DNA of 52,776 bases, taken from the NCBI GenBank assembly GCA_943357015.1, contig CALRFZ010000001.1, positions 1 through 52,776 of the forward strand, given 5' to 3'. The DNA comes from Candidatus Staskawiczbacteria bacterium. GTDB taxonomy: Bacteria > Patescibacteriota > Minisyncoccia > Minisyncoccales > Staskawiczbacteraceae. Shown here one piece after another: positions 26,463 through 35,820 of this stretch (position 1 is the stretch's first letter; each line of letters starts with the position of its first letter). Both the position numbers and the translations under genes were made by a program. The notes beneath the pieces were generated by a model. That model searched no databases. It saw only the letters and a program-made list of their open reading frames with translations, and was not told the DNA's origin.

Positions 26463-27884
26463 ATGCAACAAAAACATTGGATATTAATTGGCGTTATTAT
26501 TTTGACCTTATTGGCCGGAAATTTTGCGTATCCAAATTATTACAATAAAGCTATAGATTCTTTAAATAGTAAATTTCACTGGACCTTGCCGTATTTTTGG
26601 CAAAAACCATACGTCTTGGGTTTGGATTTGCAGGGTGGAGTGAATTTAACTTATCAGGCTGATTTAAGTTCTATTTCCGATAAAGATGGTGCGATGTCGG
26701 GATTAAGAGATGTGATTGAAAGAAGAGTTAATTTATTTGGTGTATCAGAGCCAGTAGTAAAAATTCAGGGTAAAGATCAGTTAACTGTTCAGTTACCGGG
26801 AGTTAAAGATGTGGCTTCGGCCATAGCAATGATTGGTCAAACGCCTTATTTGGAATTTAATGAAATTCGACCGGAAGCTGAAAGTAAATCAATTTTGGAT
26901 AAAATAAAAGAGGTGAAAGATGCTCAAGATAAAAAACAAGATATCCAAAAAATAAAAGACTGGCAGTTGGCGATGGAAGATCCTTACATAAAACCAACTG
27001 AATTAACGGGAAAATACTTGTCAAAGGCTACAGTTGTTTTTGATCAAACTACTTATAAACCAAAAATTCAATTGCAATTTAATAATGAGGGCGCCAAACT
27101 CTTTGAAGACATTACTGCAAGAAATATTGGCAAGCCATTAGCAATTTTGTTGGATGGCGCTTCGATTATTGATACTTCTGGTGACGGAAAAATTGATAGC
27201 CATGATTTATATGCACCAATTATTCAGGATAAAATTACAGGTGGAACGGCAGTTATTACAGGAGATATGCCAGCTAAAACTGCTAACGATATTGCTCGTC
27301 GGTTAAATTCTGGCGCCCTGCCAGTGAAAATTGGTAGTCCAATTTTGCAAGAAACCGTAGGTCCAACTTTGGGTGCAGTGTCATTACAAAAATCTTTATG
27401 GGCCGGAGTTTTTGGGCTTTTAGCTGTGATAGTATTTATGATTTTATTTTATAGGTTACCGGGATTACTGGCTTCTATTGCTTTGATAATTTACGTTGCT
27501 ATAACCTTGGCAATTTTTAAATTAGTGCCTATTACTTTAACCTTGGCTGGTATCGGTGGATTTATTTTGTCTATTGGTATGGCGGTTGATGCTAATATTT
27601 TAATTTTTGCTCGTATGAAAGAAGAAATTAATAGTGGTAAAAGCTTATCTTTATCAATCGAAGAAGGATTGAGTCGGGCTTGGCCATCAATTCGCGACAG
27701 TAATCTAAACTCATTGATTGTTTGCGTAATTTTATTTATTTTTTCTACGTCTTTTATTAAAGGTTTTGCCTTAACTTTATCATTAGGTATTTTAGTTTCG
27801 TTATTTTCTGCGATTTTTGTTACTAGAATATTATTATTAGTTTTTGTTGGTAGACTGGCAAATAAGTTTAGGTGGTTAATGTAA
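26463..27884 (+). CDS. secD: Protein translocase subunit SecD
   Basis: The protein is 473 residues long. An N-terminal membrane segment is followed by VLGLDLQGGVNLTYQADL, the periplasmic P1 domain with VIERRVNLFGVSEPVVKIQG, and ARRLNSGALPVKIGSPILQE just before five C-terminal membrane spans (from about residue 310). GGFILSIGMAVDANILIFAR is the conserved RND-type TM4 motif with its Asp. SecD with SecF uses the proton-motive force to pull exported proteins. secF follows after 22 bases. The P1 head domain is somewhat shorter than in Gammaproteobacteria. Confidence 0.95.
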   Translation: MQQKHWILIGVIILTLLAGNFAYPNYYNKAIDSLNSKFHWTLPYFWQKPYVLGLDLQGGVNLTYQADLSSISDKDGAMSGLRDVIERRVNLFGVSEPVVKIQGKDQLTVQLPGVKDVASAIAMIGQTPYLEFNEIRPEAESKSILDKIKEVKDAQDKKQDIQKIKDWQLAMEDPYIKPTELTGKYLSKATVVFDQTTYKPKIQLQFNNEGAKLFEDITARNIGKPLAILLDGASIIDTSGDGKIDSHDLYAPIIQDKITGGTAVITGDMPAKTANDIARRLNSGALPVKIGSPILQETVGPTLGAVSLQKSLWAGVFGLLAVIVFMILFYRLPGLLASIALIIYVAITLAIFKLVPITLTLAGIGGFILSIGMAVDANILIFARMKEEINSGKSLSLSIEEGLSRAWPSIRDSNLNSLIVCVILFIFSTSFIKGFALTLSLGILVSLFSAIFVTRILLLVFVGRLANKFRWLM

Positions 27885-27906
27885 TTATATCGTAAATTAT
27901 AAAAAA

Positions 27907-28806
27907 ATGTTTCCATTTACTAAATTTTCAAAAGTATATTATATTATTTCTGGCTTATTGATTGTTGGCGCATTAGCGTCTCTGGTTTTATTTGGTCTTA
28001 AGTTTGGCATTGAGTTTACGGGGGGTAGTAATATGGAATTAGATTTTCTTAATCAGAGACCAGATAATACAGCGATTTCAAAATCCTTGATGGAGTTTGA
28101 ACTAGGAGATATTGTGGTTCAACCTACAGGGGAAAAAGGGGTGTTGCTACAGTTTAGGGGTATTGATGAGGCCTTGCATCAAAAAGTTTTATCAAAATTG
28201 CAAGCATTGTCCCCTGTGCAAGAAAAAAGTTTTCAATATATTGGGCCTTCAGTGGGTCAGGATTTAAAAAATAAAACTTTGCTAGCAATTTTATTATCTT
28301 TACTTGCAATTACTTTGTATATTGCTTTTGCTTTTCGAAAAGTTTCACGACCCTTGGCTTCGTGGAAGTATGGCATGACTTCCTTGATTGCTCTTTTTCA
28401 TGACATTTTAATTCCTTTGGGCGCATTCTCTTTGCTAGGTTATTTTTATAATATTGAAATTACTATCCCAATTGTCGCCGCTCTACTGACTATTTTAGGT
28501 TTTTCTGTTCACGATACAATTGTTATTTTTGACCGAATTAGAGAAAATATTTTGCGTCATAATATGAATAGTTTTGATCAAACGGTTGATTTGAGTTTAA
28601 ATCAAACCGTGGGTCGATCTATTAGTACAGTGCTTACGGTTTTGTTGGTAATGTTTTCTTTATTCTTTTTTGGCGGTCAAACTCTCAAATATTTTTCTTT
28701 GGCGTTAATTATAGGTATTGCTTCTGGAGCGTATTCATCTATTTTTATTGCTGGTCCATTATTGGTGACTTGGCAAAATTGGAACGATAGTAGAGCGAAA
28801 AGGTAG
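27907..28806 (+). CDS. secF: Protein translocase subunit SecF
   Basis: The 299-residue protein begins with a membrane segment and FGIEFTGGSNMELDF, the SecF form of the D1 motif. The following spans contain LLTILGFSVHDTIVIFDRIR, with the conserved VHDTVVIFDR motif, and LNQTVGRSISTVLTVLLVM. It pairs with SecD encoded just upstream. It is the last gene of the secDF unit; a strong promoter for the next gene follows in the 140-base gap. Confidence 0.95.
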   Translation: MFPFTKFSKVYYIISGLLIVGALASLVLFGLKFGIEFTGGSNMELDFLNQRPDNTAISKSLMEFELGDIVVQPTGEKGVLLQFRGIDEALHQKVLSKLQALSPVQEKSFQYIGPSVGQDLKNKTLLAILLSLLAITLYIAFAFRKVSRPLASWKYGMTSLIALFHDILIPLGAFSLLGYFYNIEITIPIVAALLTILGFSVHDTIVIFDRIRENILRHNMNSFDQTVDLSLNQTVGRSISTVLTVLLVMFSLFFFGGQTLKYFSLALIIGIASGAYSSIFIAGPLLVTWQNWNDSRAKR

Positions 28807-28867
28807 ATATGATTCCATAGATTTTCAATTTTATTTTTTTGTAAAAGTGTAAAGTTATAGTAATCTA

Positions 28868-28896
28868 TTGACAAGATTATTGATTGGGTGTATAAT
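28868..28896 (+). promoter_or_regulatory. Consensus sigma70 promoter for the sigma4/HARE-HTH gene
   Basis: TTGACA (28868-28873) and TATAAT (28891-28896) have a 17-base spacer, a perfect match. The leader to the ATG at 28947 is about 45 bases. Confidence 0.9.
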
Positions 28897-28946
28897 CAAT
28901 TATCATTATAAGATGATTAAATTATTACTTATTACTAAATAGTTAT

Positions 28947-29972
28947 ATGGAAAAAATTAATTACGCCCAAATTTACACAAAACTGACTCGCGGTCTTTCG
29001 CCAAAAACCAAAGATATCTTTGATCGCCGTTTTGGTGTAAAAACTGGAAGCGTAGAAACCTTAGAATCTATCGGAAAAAGTTTGGGAATTACTCGTGAAA
29101 GAGTGCGTCAAATAGAAGAGGTTGGTTTTAACTTCGTCCGAAAAAATCATCAAGAAACCTTAGAAAAAGTATTTGTTGTTATCGAAAATTACTTTGCTAG
29201 TCAGGGCGGATTTAAAAAAGAAGAGTTGGTTCTAGCTGACTTGGGTGGGGCAAAACAAAAACCACACGTTTTATTTTTTTTAATGTTGGGCAATCAATTT
29301 TCGCGAGTTTGTGAAAAGCGTGATTATTCTTATTTTTGGTCGGTTATGCCAACCGCTGAAAAAAGCGTAAAGGAAATCTTAAATGCTTTAGCTGGTGATT
29401 TGCAGACTTATGGCAAGCCCTTATCTAGAATGGAACTAGCTAAATTTGCTTCTAATTATAGCCTAAATGATCAAGCGCTAAATTCTTATCTTGAGGTTTC
29501 AAAAAGAATTCAGGCTAATAAAGAAGGTAGTTTTGGGTTGGCGGAATGGCCAGAAATTAATCCAAAAAGCGTAAAAGATAAAGCCTTTTTGGTTTTTAAG
29601 AAACATCAAAAGCCTTTACATTTTAGAGAGATCACTCAATTAATCGACAAATTGGATTATAATAGTCTTGATAAAAAAACTCATCCGCAAACCGTACATA
29701 ATGAATTAATTAAAGATTCCAGATTCGTATTGGTTGGTAGGGGAATGTATGCGCTTGGAGAATGGGGTTATAAACCCGGAACTATTCAAGACGTAATCAC
29801 CGATGTCTTAAAGCAAAAACCGCACTTGGTAAGTAAAGATGAAATTGTAAATGAGGTATTGTCGCAACGTCTAGTAGAAAAAAATACTATTTTAATTAAG
29901 CTTAACAACAAAAAATATTTTCAAAAAGGTGAAGATGGAAAGTATTTTACGGTTGGAAATCAAACCGCATAA
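28947..29972 (+). CDS. Sigma-70 region 4-like / HARE-HTH transcription-associated protein
   Basis: The protein is 341 residues long. Residues 10-70 carry a sigma-region-4 type helix-turn-helix (LESIGKSLGITRERVRQIEE), which in sigma factors reads the -35 box. Residues 205-330 resemble the HARE-HTH/RpoE-delta winged helix: KHQKPLHFREITQLIDKLDY, HPQTVHNELIKDSRFVLVGR and GMYALGEWGYKPG. No sigma region 2 is present, so it is not a full sigma factor. It is likely to bind RNA polymerase or promoter DNA. It stands alone with a perfect promoter and a terminator, implying high, constant expression. Confidence 0.75.
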   Translation: MEKINYAQIYTKLTRGLSPKTKDIFDRRFGVKTGSVETLESIGKSLGITRERVRQIEEVGFNFVRKNHQETLEKVFVVIENYFASQGGFKKEELVLADLGGAKQKPHVLFFLMLGNQFSRVCEKRDYSYFWSVMPTAEKSVKEILNALAGDLQTYGKPLSRMELAKFASNYSLNDQALNSYLEVSKRIQANKEGSFGLAEWPEINPKSVKDKAFLVFKKHQKPLHFREITQLIDKLDYNSLDKKTHPQTVHNELIKDSRFVLVGRGMYALGEWGYKPGTIQDVITDVLKQKPHLVSKDEIVNEVLSQRLVEKNTILIKLNNKKYFQKGEDGKYFTVGNQTA

Positions 29973-29994
29973 ACTAATTATTGATATTGAGTCT

Positions 29995-30023
29995 AAAAAA
30001 TCCCGCAGAATCGGGATTTTTTT
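29995..30023 (+). terminator. Intrinsic terminator after the sigma4/HARE-HTH gene
   Basis: AAATCCCG (29998-30005) pairs with CGGGATTT around a 6-base loop. It is followed by a run of T (30017-30023). Confidence 0.9.
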
Positions 30024-30099
30024 GATGACTCAGAATTATTTTTCCAATTGATTTAAAATTATGCAAATTGTATAATACATTAAATAAGCTATCAAGGCT

Positions 30100-30324
30100 A
30101 TGAATTTATATTTTTTTTGGGGATCAATTATTTTATTTGTCTCAACATTGATTTTTTATGTGGTGTTTTTGTCTTTAATGTATTATTGGCATGAAAAGCA
30201 GATTACTTTTGTGGTAGCTCCTCTTTTATTTGCTTTTGATTTTTTTCTAATCGCCTTTTTAATAATGGCAATTATTGTTATTTTTTTACAATACTTACCA
30301 GATATATTGATTTTACTAAAGTAA
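30100..30324 (+). CDS. Small membrane protein of the T4SS-like unit
   Basis: The 74-residue protein consists almost entirely of two hydrophobic segments (SIILFVSTLIFYVVFLSLMY and FFLIAFLIMAIIVIFLQYL) joined by a short hydrophilic turn with WHEKQ. It precedes by 30 bases the 459-residue membrane protein and then the conjugation-type ATPase. It may therefore be a third component. No family is recognised. The coding call rests on position, codon style and hydrophobic pattern. Confidence 0.6.
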   Translation: MNLYFFWGSIILFVSTLIFYVVFLSLMYYWHEKQITFVVAPLLFAFDFFLIAFLIMAIIVIFLQYLPDILILLK

Positions 30325-30354
30325 TTTCAAATTTTTTATTTTTAAATTTTAATT

Positions 30355-31734
30355 ATGGCTAATTATTTATTTTTTCTTAAGCCAATTAATAAGATTTTTA
30401 TCACTGCTTTTTGGTGGATTTTTTTGATGCTGGTAATTTTATTTGTCCCTTTTTTAAGAGTTTGGTGGTGGTTATTTTTTCCTCTAATTTTATCAATAGA
30501 ACTGCGAGTCTTGTATTTTTGGTGGATGAATTGGGATTACAAATACGCCAAAAAAAGGTGGGTAGTTTTAGAGGTTGTTCCGCCCAAGGAAGTACTAGTG
30601 CCACTAAAGGCTATGGAAGATGTTTTTACGGTAATGTGGGCGGCTAATTACACTCCCCCTAATTGGCGCGAAAAATGGTGTGAAGGAGAACTGGAAGATG
30701 CTTCAGGGTGGATGTCCTGGGAAATTGTTAGTATTGAGGGCCGATTACATTTTTATATTCGCGTTTTGGATGGCGCAAGATCTACGCTAGAAACTGTGCT
30801 TTATGGACATTATCCGGAATTAGAAATTTCGGAAGTTTCTGATTACACTAAAAATGTGCCTCAAAATATACCTAATGCCGAATGGGATGTTTATGGTGAA
30901 GATTTTGTTTTGGGTAAATCTGCGGTATATCCAATTAGAACTTACGAAAAATTCTTTGAACCGCAAGGAGAAAAAATTTCGGCGGAAGAAAAAAGACTTG
31001 ACCCTTTATCTTCTTTGCTAGAATTAATGTCAAGATTGGGTACTGGCGAACAATTTTGGTTGCAGTTTATTACAATGTCAACTGACGAGCCTCATTATCA
31101 AGAGGAAGCAAAAAAACTTATTGCTAAGTTATCTAATCGCTCAGTAAAATCGGTCAAGACTTTTTGGAGTTATGTTACTGATATGATATATAACCTGGTG
31201 ATGGGGCCGAAAAAAGAGGGTTCGGGCGAAAAAGCTACTTTTAAATGGCTTGATTCAGCCAAAACTGATGAAAGTTCAGATAGGGAGTTAGTGCTTTCTC
31301 CTGCCGAAAGAGAAACATTGACTGAAGTTGAAAATAAATTAAAACGTCCAATCTTAAGGACTAATATCCGCGGTGTTTATGTGGCCAAGCGCGAAAACTA
31401 TCAATCATCCAATCGCACTTTGACTCGCTCGTATTTTGCTCATTTTCAAACTCAAAATTTAAATCATATTAGGTTTTCCAAGGTTACTCGGCCCAAAACT
31501 CAATACGTTTTTAGAACTAGTATTCCTTTTATTAGAATTCGGCGTATGTTTCGTAATTACGTTAATAGATTTACACCTTTGTACCCAGATCGTAAAAAGG
31601 AAATGGCGCTTTTAAATACTGAAGAATTGGCAACATTGTATCATTTTCCATTAAAGATTACGGGTTTGGTGGCGCCTACTATGGCAAGAATTGAATCTAA
31701 AAAGGGTGGTCCACCACCAAATCTACCAATGTGA
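30355..31734 (+). CDS. Membrane protein partner of the T4SS-like ATPase
   Basis: The protein is 459 residues long. Two N-terminal membrane segments (around 12-55, including FWWIFLMLVILFVPFLRVWW) are followed by a large soluble part with WEIVSIEGRLHFYIRVLDGA, PEEE-type acidic stretches and TRSYFAHFQTQNLNHIRFSK. It ends in MARIESKKGGPPPNLPM. No named family is certain. Proteins of this layout sit directly before VirD4/TraG-like ATPases in Patescibacteria and may form a membrane complex with them. The gap to the ATPase gene is 31 bases. Confidence 0.65.
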   Translation: MANYLFFLKPINKIFITAFWWIFLMLVILFVPFLRVWWWLFFPLILSIELRVLYFWWMNWDYKYAKKRWVVLEVVPPKEVLVPLKAMEDVFTVMWAANYTPPNWREKWCEGELEDASGWMSWEIVSIEGRLHFYIRVLDGARSTLETVLYGHYPELEISEVSDYTKNVPQNIPNAEWDVYGEDFVLGKSAVYPIRTYEKFFEPQGEKISAEEKRLDPLSSLLELMSRLGTGEQFWLQFITMSTDEPHYQEEAKKLIAKLSNRSVKSVKTFWSYVTDMIYNLVMGPKKEGSGEKATFKWLDSAKTDESSDRELVLSPAERETLTEVENKLKRPILRTNIRGVYVAKRENYQSSNRTLTRSYFAHFQTQNLNHIRFSKVTRPKTQYVFRTSIPFIRIRRMFRNYVNRFTPLYPDRKKEMALLNTEELATLYHFPLKITGLVAPTMARIESKKGGPPPNLPM

Positions 31735-31765
31735 TTTTAGGTAGTGGTAAATTAAAATTTAAATT

Positions 31766-33640
31766 ATGGATAATCATAAGGTGACATTTTTTGGGTTAAC
31801 TTCTTTTAGAAATCAAAAGAAGAAATTTGGCATAAAACAAGATGATAGGCGTCGTCATTTTTATACTATTGGAAAAACCGGTATGGGTAAATCCAATTTA
31901 ATGGAAAATATGGCGATTCAAGATATTCAAAACGGCCATGGTATTGCCTATGTTGACCCGCACGGCGAGGGGGCAGAAAAATTACTTGACTTTGTGCCCC
32001 AGGAAAGAATTAACGATGTGATTTTTTTAAATCCCGCTGACTTGGATTTTCCGATTGCTTTTAATGTAATGGAAAAAGTTGATTTTAAATATCGACATTT
32101 AGTGGCCGGTGGTTTAATGGGTGTATTTAAGAAAGTTTGGCCTGATGTTTGGTCTGCTCGTATGGAATATATTTTAAATAATGTGATTTTGGCATTATTA
32201 GAATACCCAGATTCTACGCTACTTGGGGTAAATAGAATGTTGGCTGATCCAGAATATCGAAAATTAGTAGTGGCAGAAGTTAAGGATCCAATTGTTAAAG
32301 CCTTTTGGGTTACTGAATATGCTCGCTACACTCAGCGCTATGAAATAGAAGCTACCGCTGCCATTCAAAATAAAGTTGGGCAGTTTATGTCTAATGCCTT
32401 AATTCGTAATATTATTGGTCAGACAAAGTCTACAATTAATATGCGCAAAATTATGGATGAAGGCAAGATTTTGATTTTAGATTTATCAAAAGGCCGGATT
32501 GGCGAAGATAATTCTCGGCTTTTAGGAGCGTTGCTAATTACTAAAATTCAATTGGCGGCAATGTCGCGCGTAGATATTCCAGAAGACGAAAGAAATGATT
32601 TTTATTTATATGTGGATGAATTTCAAAATTTTGCCACCGAATCTTTTGCGAATATTTTATCTGAAGCTAGAAAATATCGCCTAAATTTAATTGTGGGACA
32701 TCAATATATTACTCAAATGGATGAAATTGTCCGAGATGCGGTATTTGGAAACGTGGGAACATTGGCAGTTTTTCGAGTTGGAGCTGAAGACGCGGAATTT
32801 TTAGAAAAAGAATTTTCGCCAGAATTTACCGCTGAAGACTTGGTTAATTTAAGTAAATATAATATTTACTTAAAGCTCATGATTGACGGCGTAGCATCTC
32901 ATCCGTTTTCCGCGGGCACCTTGCCTCCGCCCACACCTTTGGCGGTATCGAATCGTGATAAAATTATTCAGGCTTCCCGTGATTGTTATGGAGTCAAAAG
33001 AGAGATTGTGGAAGAAAATATAGTTTCTTGGCTGGGAGATCAAAAAGCTCCGTTAATTTTGGGTGATAAGGATAAAAGTGGTTTTTCTCGTTCGCAAAGT
33101 TCTGGTGAACAGCCGGTATTATACGATGCAATATGTTCAATGTGTGGTAAATCCACTAAAACTATTTTTGAGCCTCAAAAAGGCCGACCAGTTTATTGCA
33201 AATCTTGTTTGAAAAAAATTAAGGGAGAATCACCGCAAAATCAGGCAAGCAAGGTTAATTCCATATCAGTATTGACTGAAAAACCAGTTGAAAACTCAGG
33301 GGTATTGGCATCAAAAATTTTTGTATCACCCGCTAAACCAGTAGCGTTAGAACAGAAGATTGAAGAAGTGTCTTTTAATAATATGCAAAAAGCTAAGCCT
33401 GAGTCGTTGGTGGTGAAGTTTTCTCAGGATAAAACAAAAAGAAAAGAAATTAATTTAGTTGATCTTAAAAAAACCTTAGACGAATCGTTGCGTAAAAATG
33501 AGCAGTTGAAAAAAGAGTTAGTAAAAACAGTGGTTGCGATTATGCCAGTAGAAAGTAGTAAATCTGAGGATAATAATATTTTAAAAAAAGACGTAATTAA
33601 TCTGGAAGAAAAAACCGATACATCTAATGAAAACAATTAA
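31766..33640 (+). CDS. VirD4/TraG-like type IV secretion ATPase with zinc-ribbon tail
   Basis: The protein is 624 residues long. Walker A is GKTGMGKS at 36-43, then IAYVDPHGEGAEKLLDFVP. Walker B is FYLYVDEFQNFATESFANIL, followed by EARKYRLNLIVGHQYITQM (motif III). No membrane segment is present in the ATPase itself, so it may rely on the preceding membrane protein for anchoring. After the motor, CSMCGKST and YCKSCLKK form a CxxC/CxxC zinc ribbon (around 455-485), followed by a disordered, Lys/Glu-rich tail. Family members pump DNA or protein through type IV systems. Substrate and partners are not known. The stop overlaps pgk by 14 bases. Confidence 0.85.
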   Translation: MDNHKVTFFGLTSFRNQKKKFGIKQDDRRRHFYTIGKTGMGKSNLMENMAIQDIQNGHGIAYVDPHGEGAEKLLDFVPQERINDVIFLNPADLDFPIAFNVMEKVDFKYRHLVAGGLMGVFKKVWPDVWSARMEYILNNVILALLEYPDSTLLGVNRMLADPEYRKLVVAEVKDPIVKAFWVTEYARYTQRYEIEATAAIQNKVGQFMSNALIRNIIGQTKSTINMRKIMDEGKILILDLSKGRIGEDNSRLLGALLITKIQLAAMSRVDIPEDERNDFYLYVDEFQNFATESFANILSEARKYRLNLIVGHQYITQMDEIVRDAVFGNVGTLAVFRVGAEDAEFLEKEFSPEFTAEDLVNLSKYNIYLKLMIDGVASHPFSAGTLPPPTPLAVSNRDKIIQASRDCYGVKREIVEENIVSWLGDQKAPLILGDKDKSGFSRSQSSGEQPVLYDAICSMCGKSTKTIFEPQKGRPVYCKSCLKKIKGESPQNQASKVNSISVLTEKPVENSGVLASKIFVSPAKPVALEQKIEEVSFNNMQKAKPESLVVKFSQDKTKRKEINLVDLKKTLDESLRKNEQLKKELVKTVVAIMPVESSKSEDNNILKKDVINLEEKTDTSNENN

Positions 33641-34691
33641 AGATTTTAATATCACAGGTAAAAGAGTTTTAATTAGGTGCGATTTTAATGTGCCTACTGA
33701 TGATTATGGAAATATTCTAGATGATTTTAGAATTCAAAAAACCTTGCCAACTTTGCAATACGCCATATCTCAGAAAGCAAAGATTATTTTAATGACTCAT
33801 TTGGGCAATCCCGATGGTGTAGTGGTTAATAATTTAAAACTAAATCAAATTAGAGACAGGGTAGAGAAGCTTTTGGGCGTAACAATTATGAAGGCGTTTG
33901 ATTGTATTGGTAGGGATGTGCAAAATCAAGCGTCAAGATTAAAAAAGGGAGAAATTTTATTGCTAGAAAATTTGCGATTTTATAAGGGAGAAAAATCTGG
34001 CGATGTAAAATTTGCTCAGCAACTTGCTAAATTGGGCGACATATATGTTAACGACGCATTTGGTGATTGCCATCGGCAAGATGCTTCTATTGCGCAAATG
34101 CCTCAACTCTTACCCAGTGGCGCTGGATTGTTGTTACAAAGCGAGTTAGAAAATTTAGATAAGGTTTTGAAAAATCCAACACATCCTTTAGTGGTTTTAG
34201 TGGGCGGAATTAAGGTGGAAACTAAGGTTAAATTTATAGAAAATATTTCTAAGATTGCAGATAGTGTTTTGATTGGCGGTTTAATAAAGAAAGAAATTAT
34301 TGGTCAGAAGATTAAATTTACTAATCCAGAAAAAATAATTGGACCGCAAAGTAATTTGGATGCATTAGACATTGGAGAAAAAACGATTAATATGTTTGAG
34401 GAAAAAATAATTGGCGCCAAGACTATTTTGTGGAATGGTCCGTTTGGAGAGTTTGAAAATAAAAAGTATAAAAAGGGAACATTAGAAATTGTAAAATCTA
34501 TGGTGGAAAGTGGAGCATATTTGGTAGCGGGTGGCGGTCAAACCATTGCATTTTTACGCCAAGAAGGTATGCTTGATAAGTTCAATCATGTTTCTACGGG
34601 AGGCGGAGCAATGTTAAGTTATTTGGCTGGAGATATTTTGCCTGGCATAAAGGCGTTAAATTATAATGAAAGTAAAAATAAAAAATCTTAG
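33627..34691 (+). CDS. pgk: Phosphoglycerate kinase (short, divergent)
   Basis: The 354-residue protein is about 40-60 residues shorter than usual PGKs. LIRCDFNVPTDDYGNILDDF and RIQKTLPTL, LLLENLRFYKGE, YVNDAFGDCHRQDAS and KTILWNGPFGEFENKKYKKG identify the family. The substrate arginines RCDFN, DFRIQ, ENLRF and CHRQD are present. The HLGRP motif reads MTHLGNPDG (Arg to Asn), and GGGDT reads GGGQT (Asp to Gln). PGK makes ATP from 1,3-bisphosphoglycerate in glycolysis. The substitutions and the shortened nucleotide domain may lower or alter activity. Confidence 0.88.
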   Translation: MKTIKDFNITGKRVLIRCDFNVPTDDYGNILDDFRIQKTLPTLQYAISQKAKIILMTHLGNPDGVVVNNLKLNQIRDRVEKLLGVTIMKAFDCIGRDVQNQASRLKKGEILLLENLRFYKGEKSGDVKFAQQLAKLGDIYVNDAFGDCHRQDASIAQMPQLLPSGAGLLLQSELENLDKVLKNPTHPLVVLVGGIKVETKVKFIENISKIADSVLIGGLIKKEIIGQKIKFTNPEKIIGPQSNLDALDIGEKTINMFEEKIIGAKTILWNGPFGEFENKKYKKGTLEIVKSMVESGAYLVAGGGQTIAFLRQEGMLDKFNHVSTGGGAMLSYLAGDILPGIKALNYNESKNKKS

Positions 34692-35820
34692 AGAGGCGTC
34701 TGATAGGATAAAAAAAGCGGTAAAAGATAATGAGAGAATTATTATCTACGCTGATTCGGATTGTGACGGAATTACTTCAGCGGTTATTCTTGAGGAAACT
34801 ATTAAAAATATCGGCGGGAAGGTGGATTTAGTTTTATTTCCTAATCGCGAGGATGATGGTTATGGTGTAAATAAACGCGCGTTGGAGTTTTTGCGGGACA
34901 AATCTCCGGCGCTTTTTATTACCTTAGATTTGGGTATTAGTAATGTGCGGGAGGTTGAATTGTTAAATAGTTATGGTTTTTCTGTAATCATTATTGATCA
35001 TCACCAAATTTTAGACAGAATTCCTGATGCAGAAATTGTAGTTGATCCTCAGCAAAAATATGATGAGTCAGAATATAAATATTTAGCTAATGTGGGCGTG
35101 ACTTTTAAATTAGTAGAAGAGATATTGGTTGGTGATTTTTCGGTAAATTTAAGAAATAGTTTTTTGGAATTAACAGCTTTGGCGACTATTTCTGATATGG
35201 TCCCGCAAATTGGCGATAATAAGATTTTTATTGAAGACGGTTTGCGGTCACTAAAAAATACCTTTCGCCCGGGACTGCGTGCTTTTTTGGATATTTTGGG
35301 TGAAGGCGAGGTTTTATCAGGAGGATTTTACAAAATAATTTCTTCTTTAAATGCGGCCGAATCTAAGGACTTTAAAAATGAGTCATATAATTTACTTGTA
35401 AGTTTTAGGCAAAATGATGCTATGGATTTGGCGCAAAATTTAATTGCTAAAACCAATTACAAACAAATAAAAATTAAAGAAATCAGTGAAGAAGTTGAGC
35501 GTCGTTTGTCGCAAAAAAAAACCGAAGCGATTATTTTTGAGGGGGACCCAGCGTGGCGGTCAATATTGGCGGGTCCTGTGGCATCTATTTTATTTAGCAG
35601 ATATAGTAAGCCGACATTTATTTTTAAAAAAGGTGACACAGAGTCTTCTGGTTCAGTGCGTAGTTCTGAGGATAAAAATTCTGTGGAAGCTATGAAAACT
35701 TGTAGTGAATTTCTAATTACCTATGGTGGACATCCGCAGGCTTCAGGGTTTAGGGTAAAAAATGAGGATTTGAATAAATTTAGAGAAAAACTTAATGATT
35801 ATTTTAACAATTTAATTTAA
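34666..35820 (+). CDS. DHH/DHHA1 family phosphoesterase (RecJ-like)
   Basis: The 384-residue protein has RIIIYADSDCDGITSAVILE (motif I Asp triplet), ALFITLDLGISN, and VIIIDHHQILDRIPDAEIVV with the DHH motif. FLELTALATISDMVPQIGDN follows. The C-terminal DHHA1 domain ends SGSVRSSEDKNS and ITYGGHPQASGFRVKNED, the GGH motif. RecJ-like enzymes degrade single-stranded DNA 5' to 3', but other members cleave cyclic dinucleotides or nanoRNA. The OB-fold domain of full RecJ is missing, so the substrate is open. It overlaps pgk by 26 bases and rnhA by 1. Confidence 0.85.
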   Translation: MKVKIKNLREASDRIKKAVKDNERIIIYADSDCDGITSAVILEETIKNIGGKVDLVLFPNREDDGYGVNKRALEFLRDKSPALFITLDLGISNVREVELLNSYGFSVIIIDHHQILDRIPDAEIVVDPQQKYDESEYKYLANVGVTFKLVEEILVGDFSVNLRNSFLELTALATISDMVPQIGDNKIFIEDGLRSLKNTFRPGLRAFLDILGEGEVLSGGFYKIISSLNAAESKDFKNESYNLLVSFRQNDAMDLAQNLIAKTNYKQIKIKEISEEVERRLSQKKTEAIIFEGDPAWRSILAGPVASILFSRYSKPTFIFKKGDTESSGSVRSSEDKNSVEAMKTCSEFLITYGGHPQASGFRVKNEDLNKFREKLNDYFNNLI

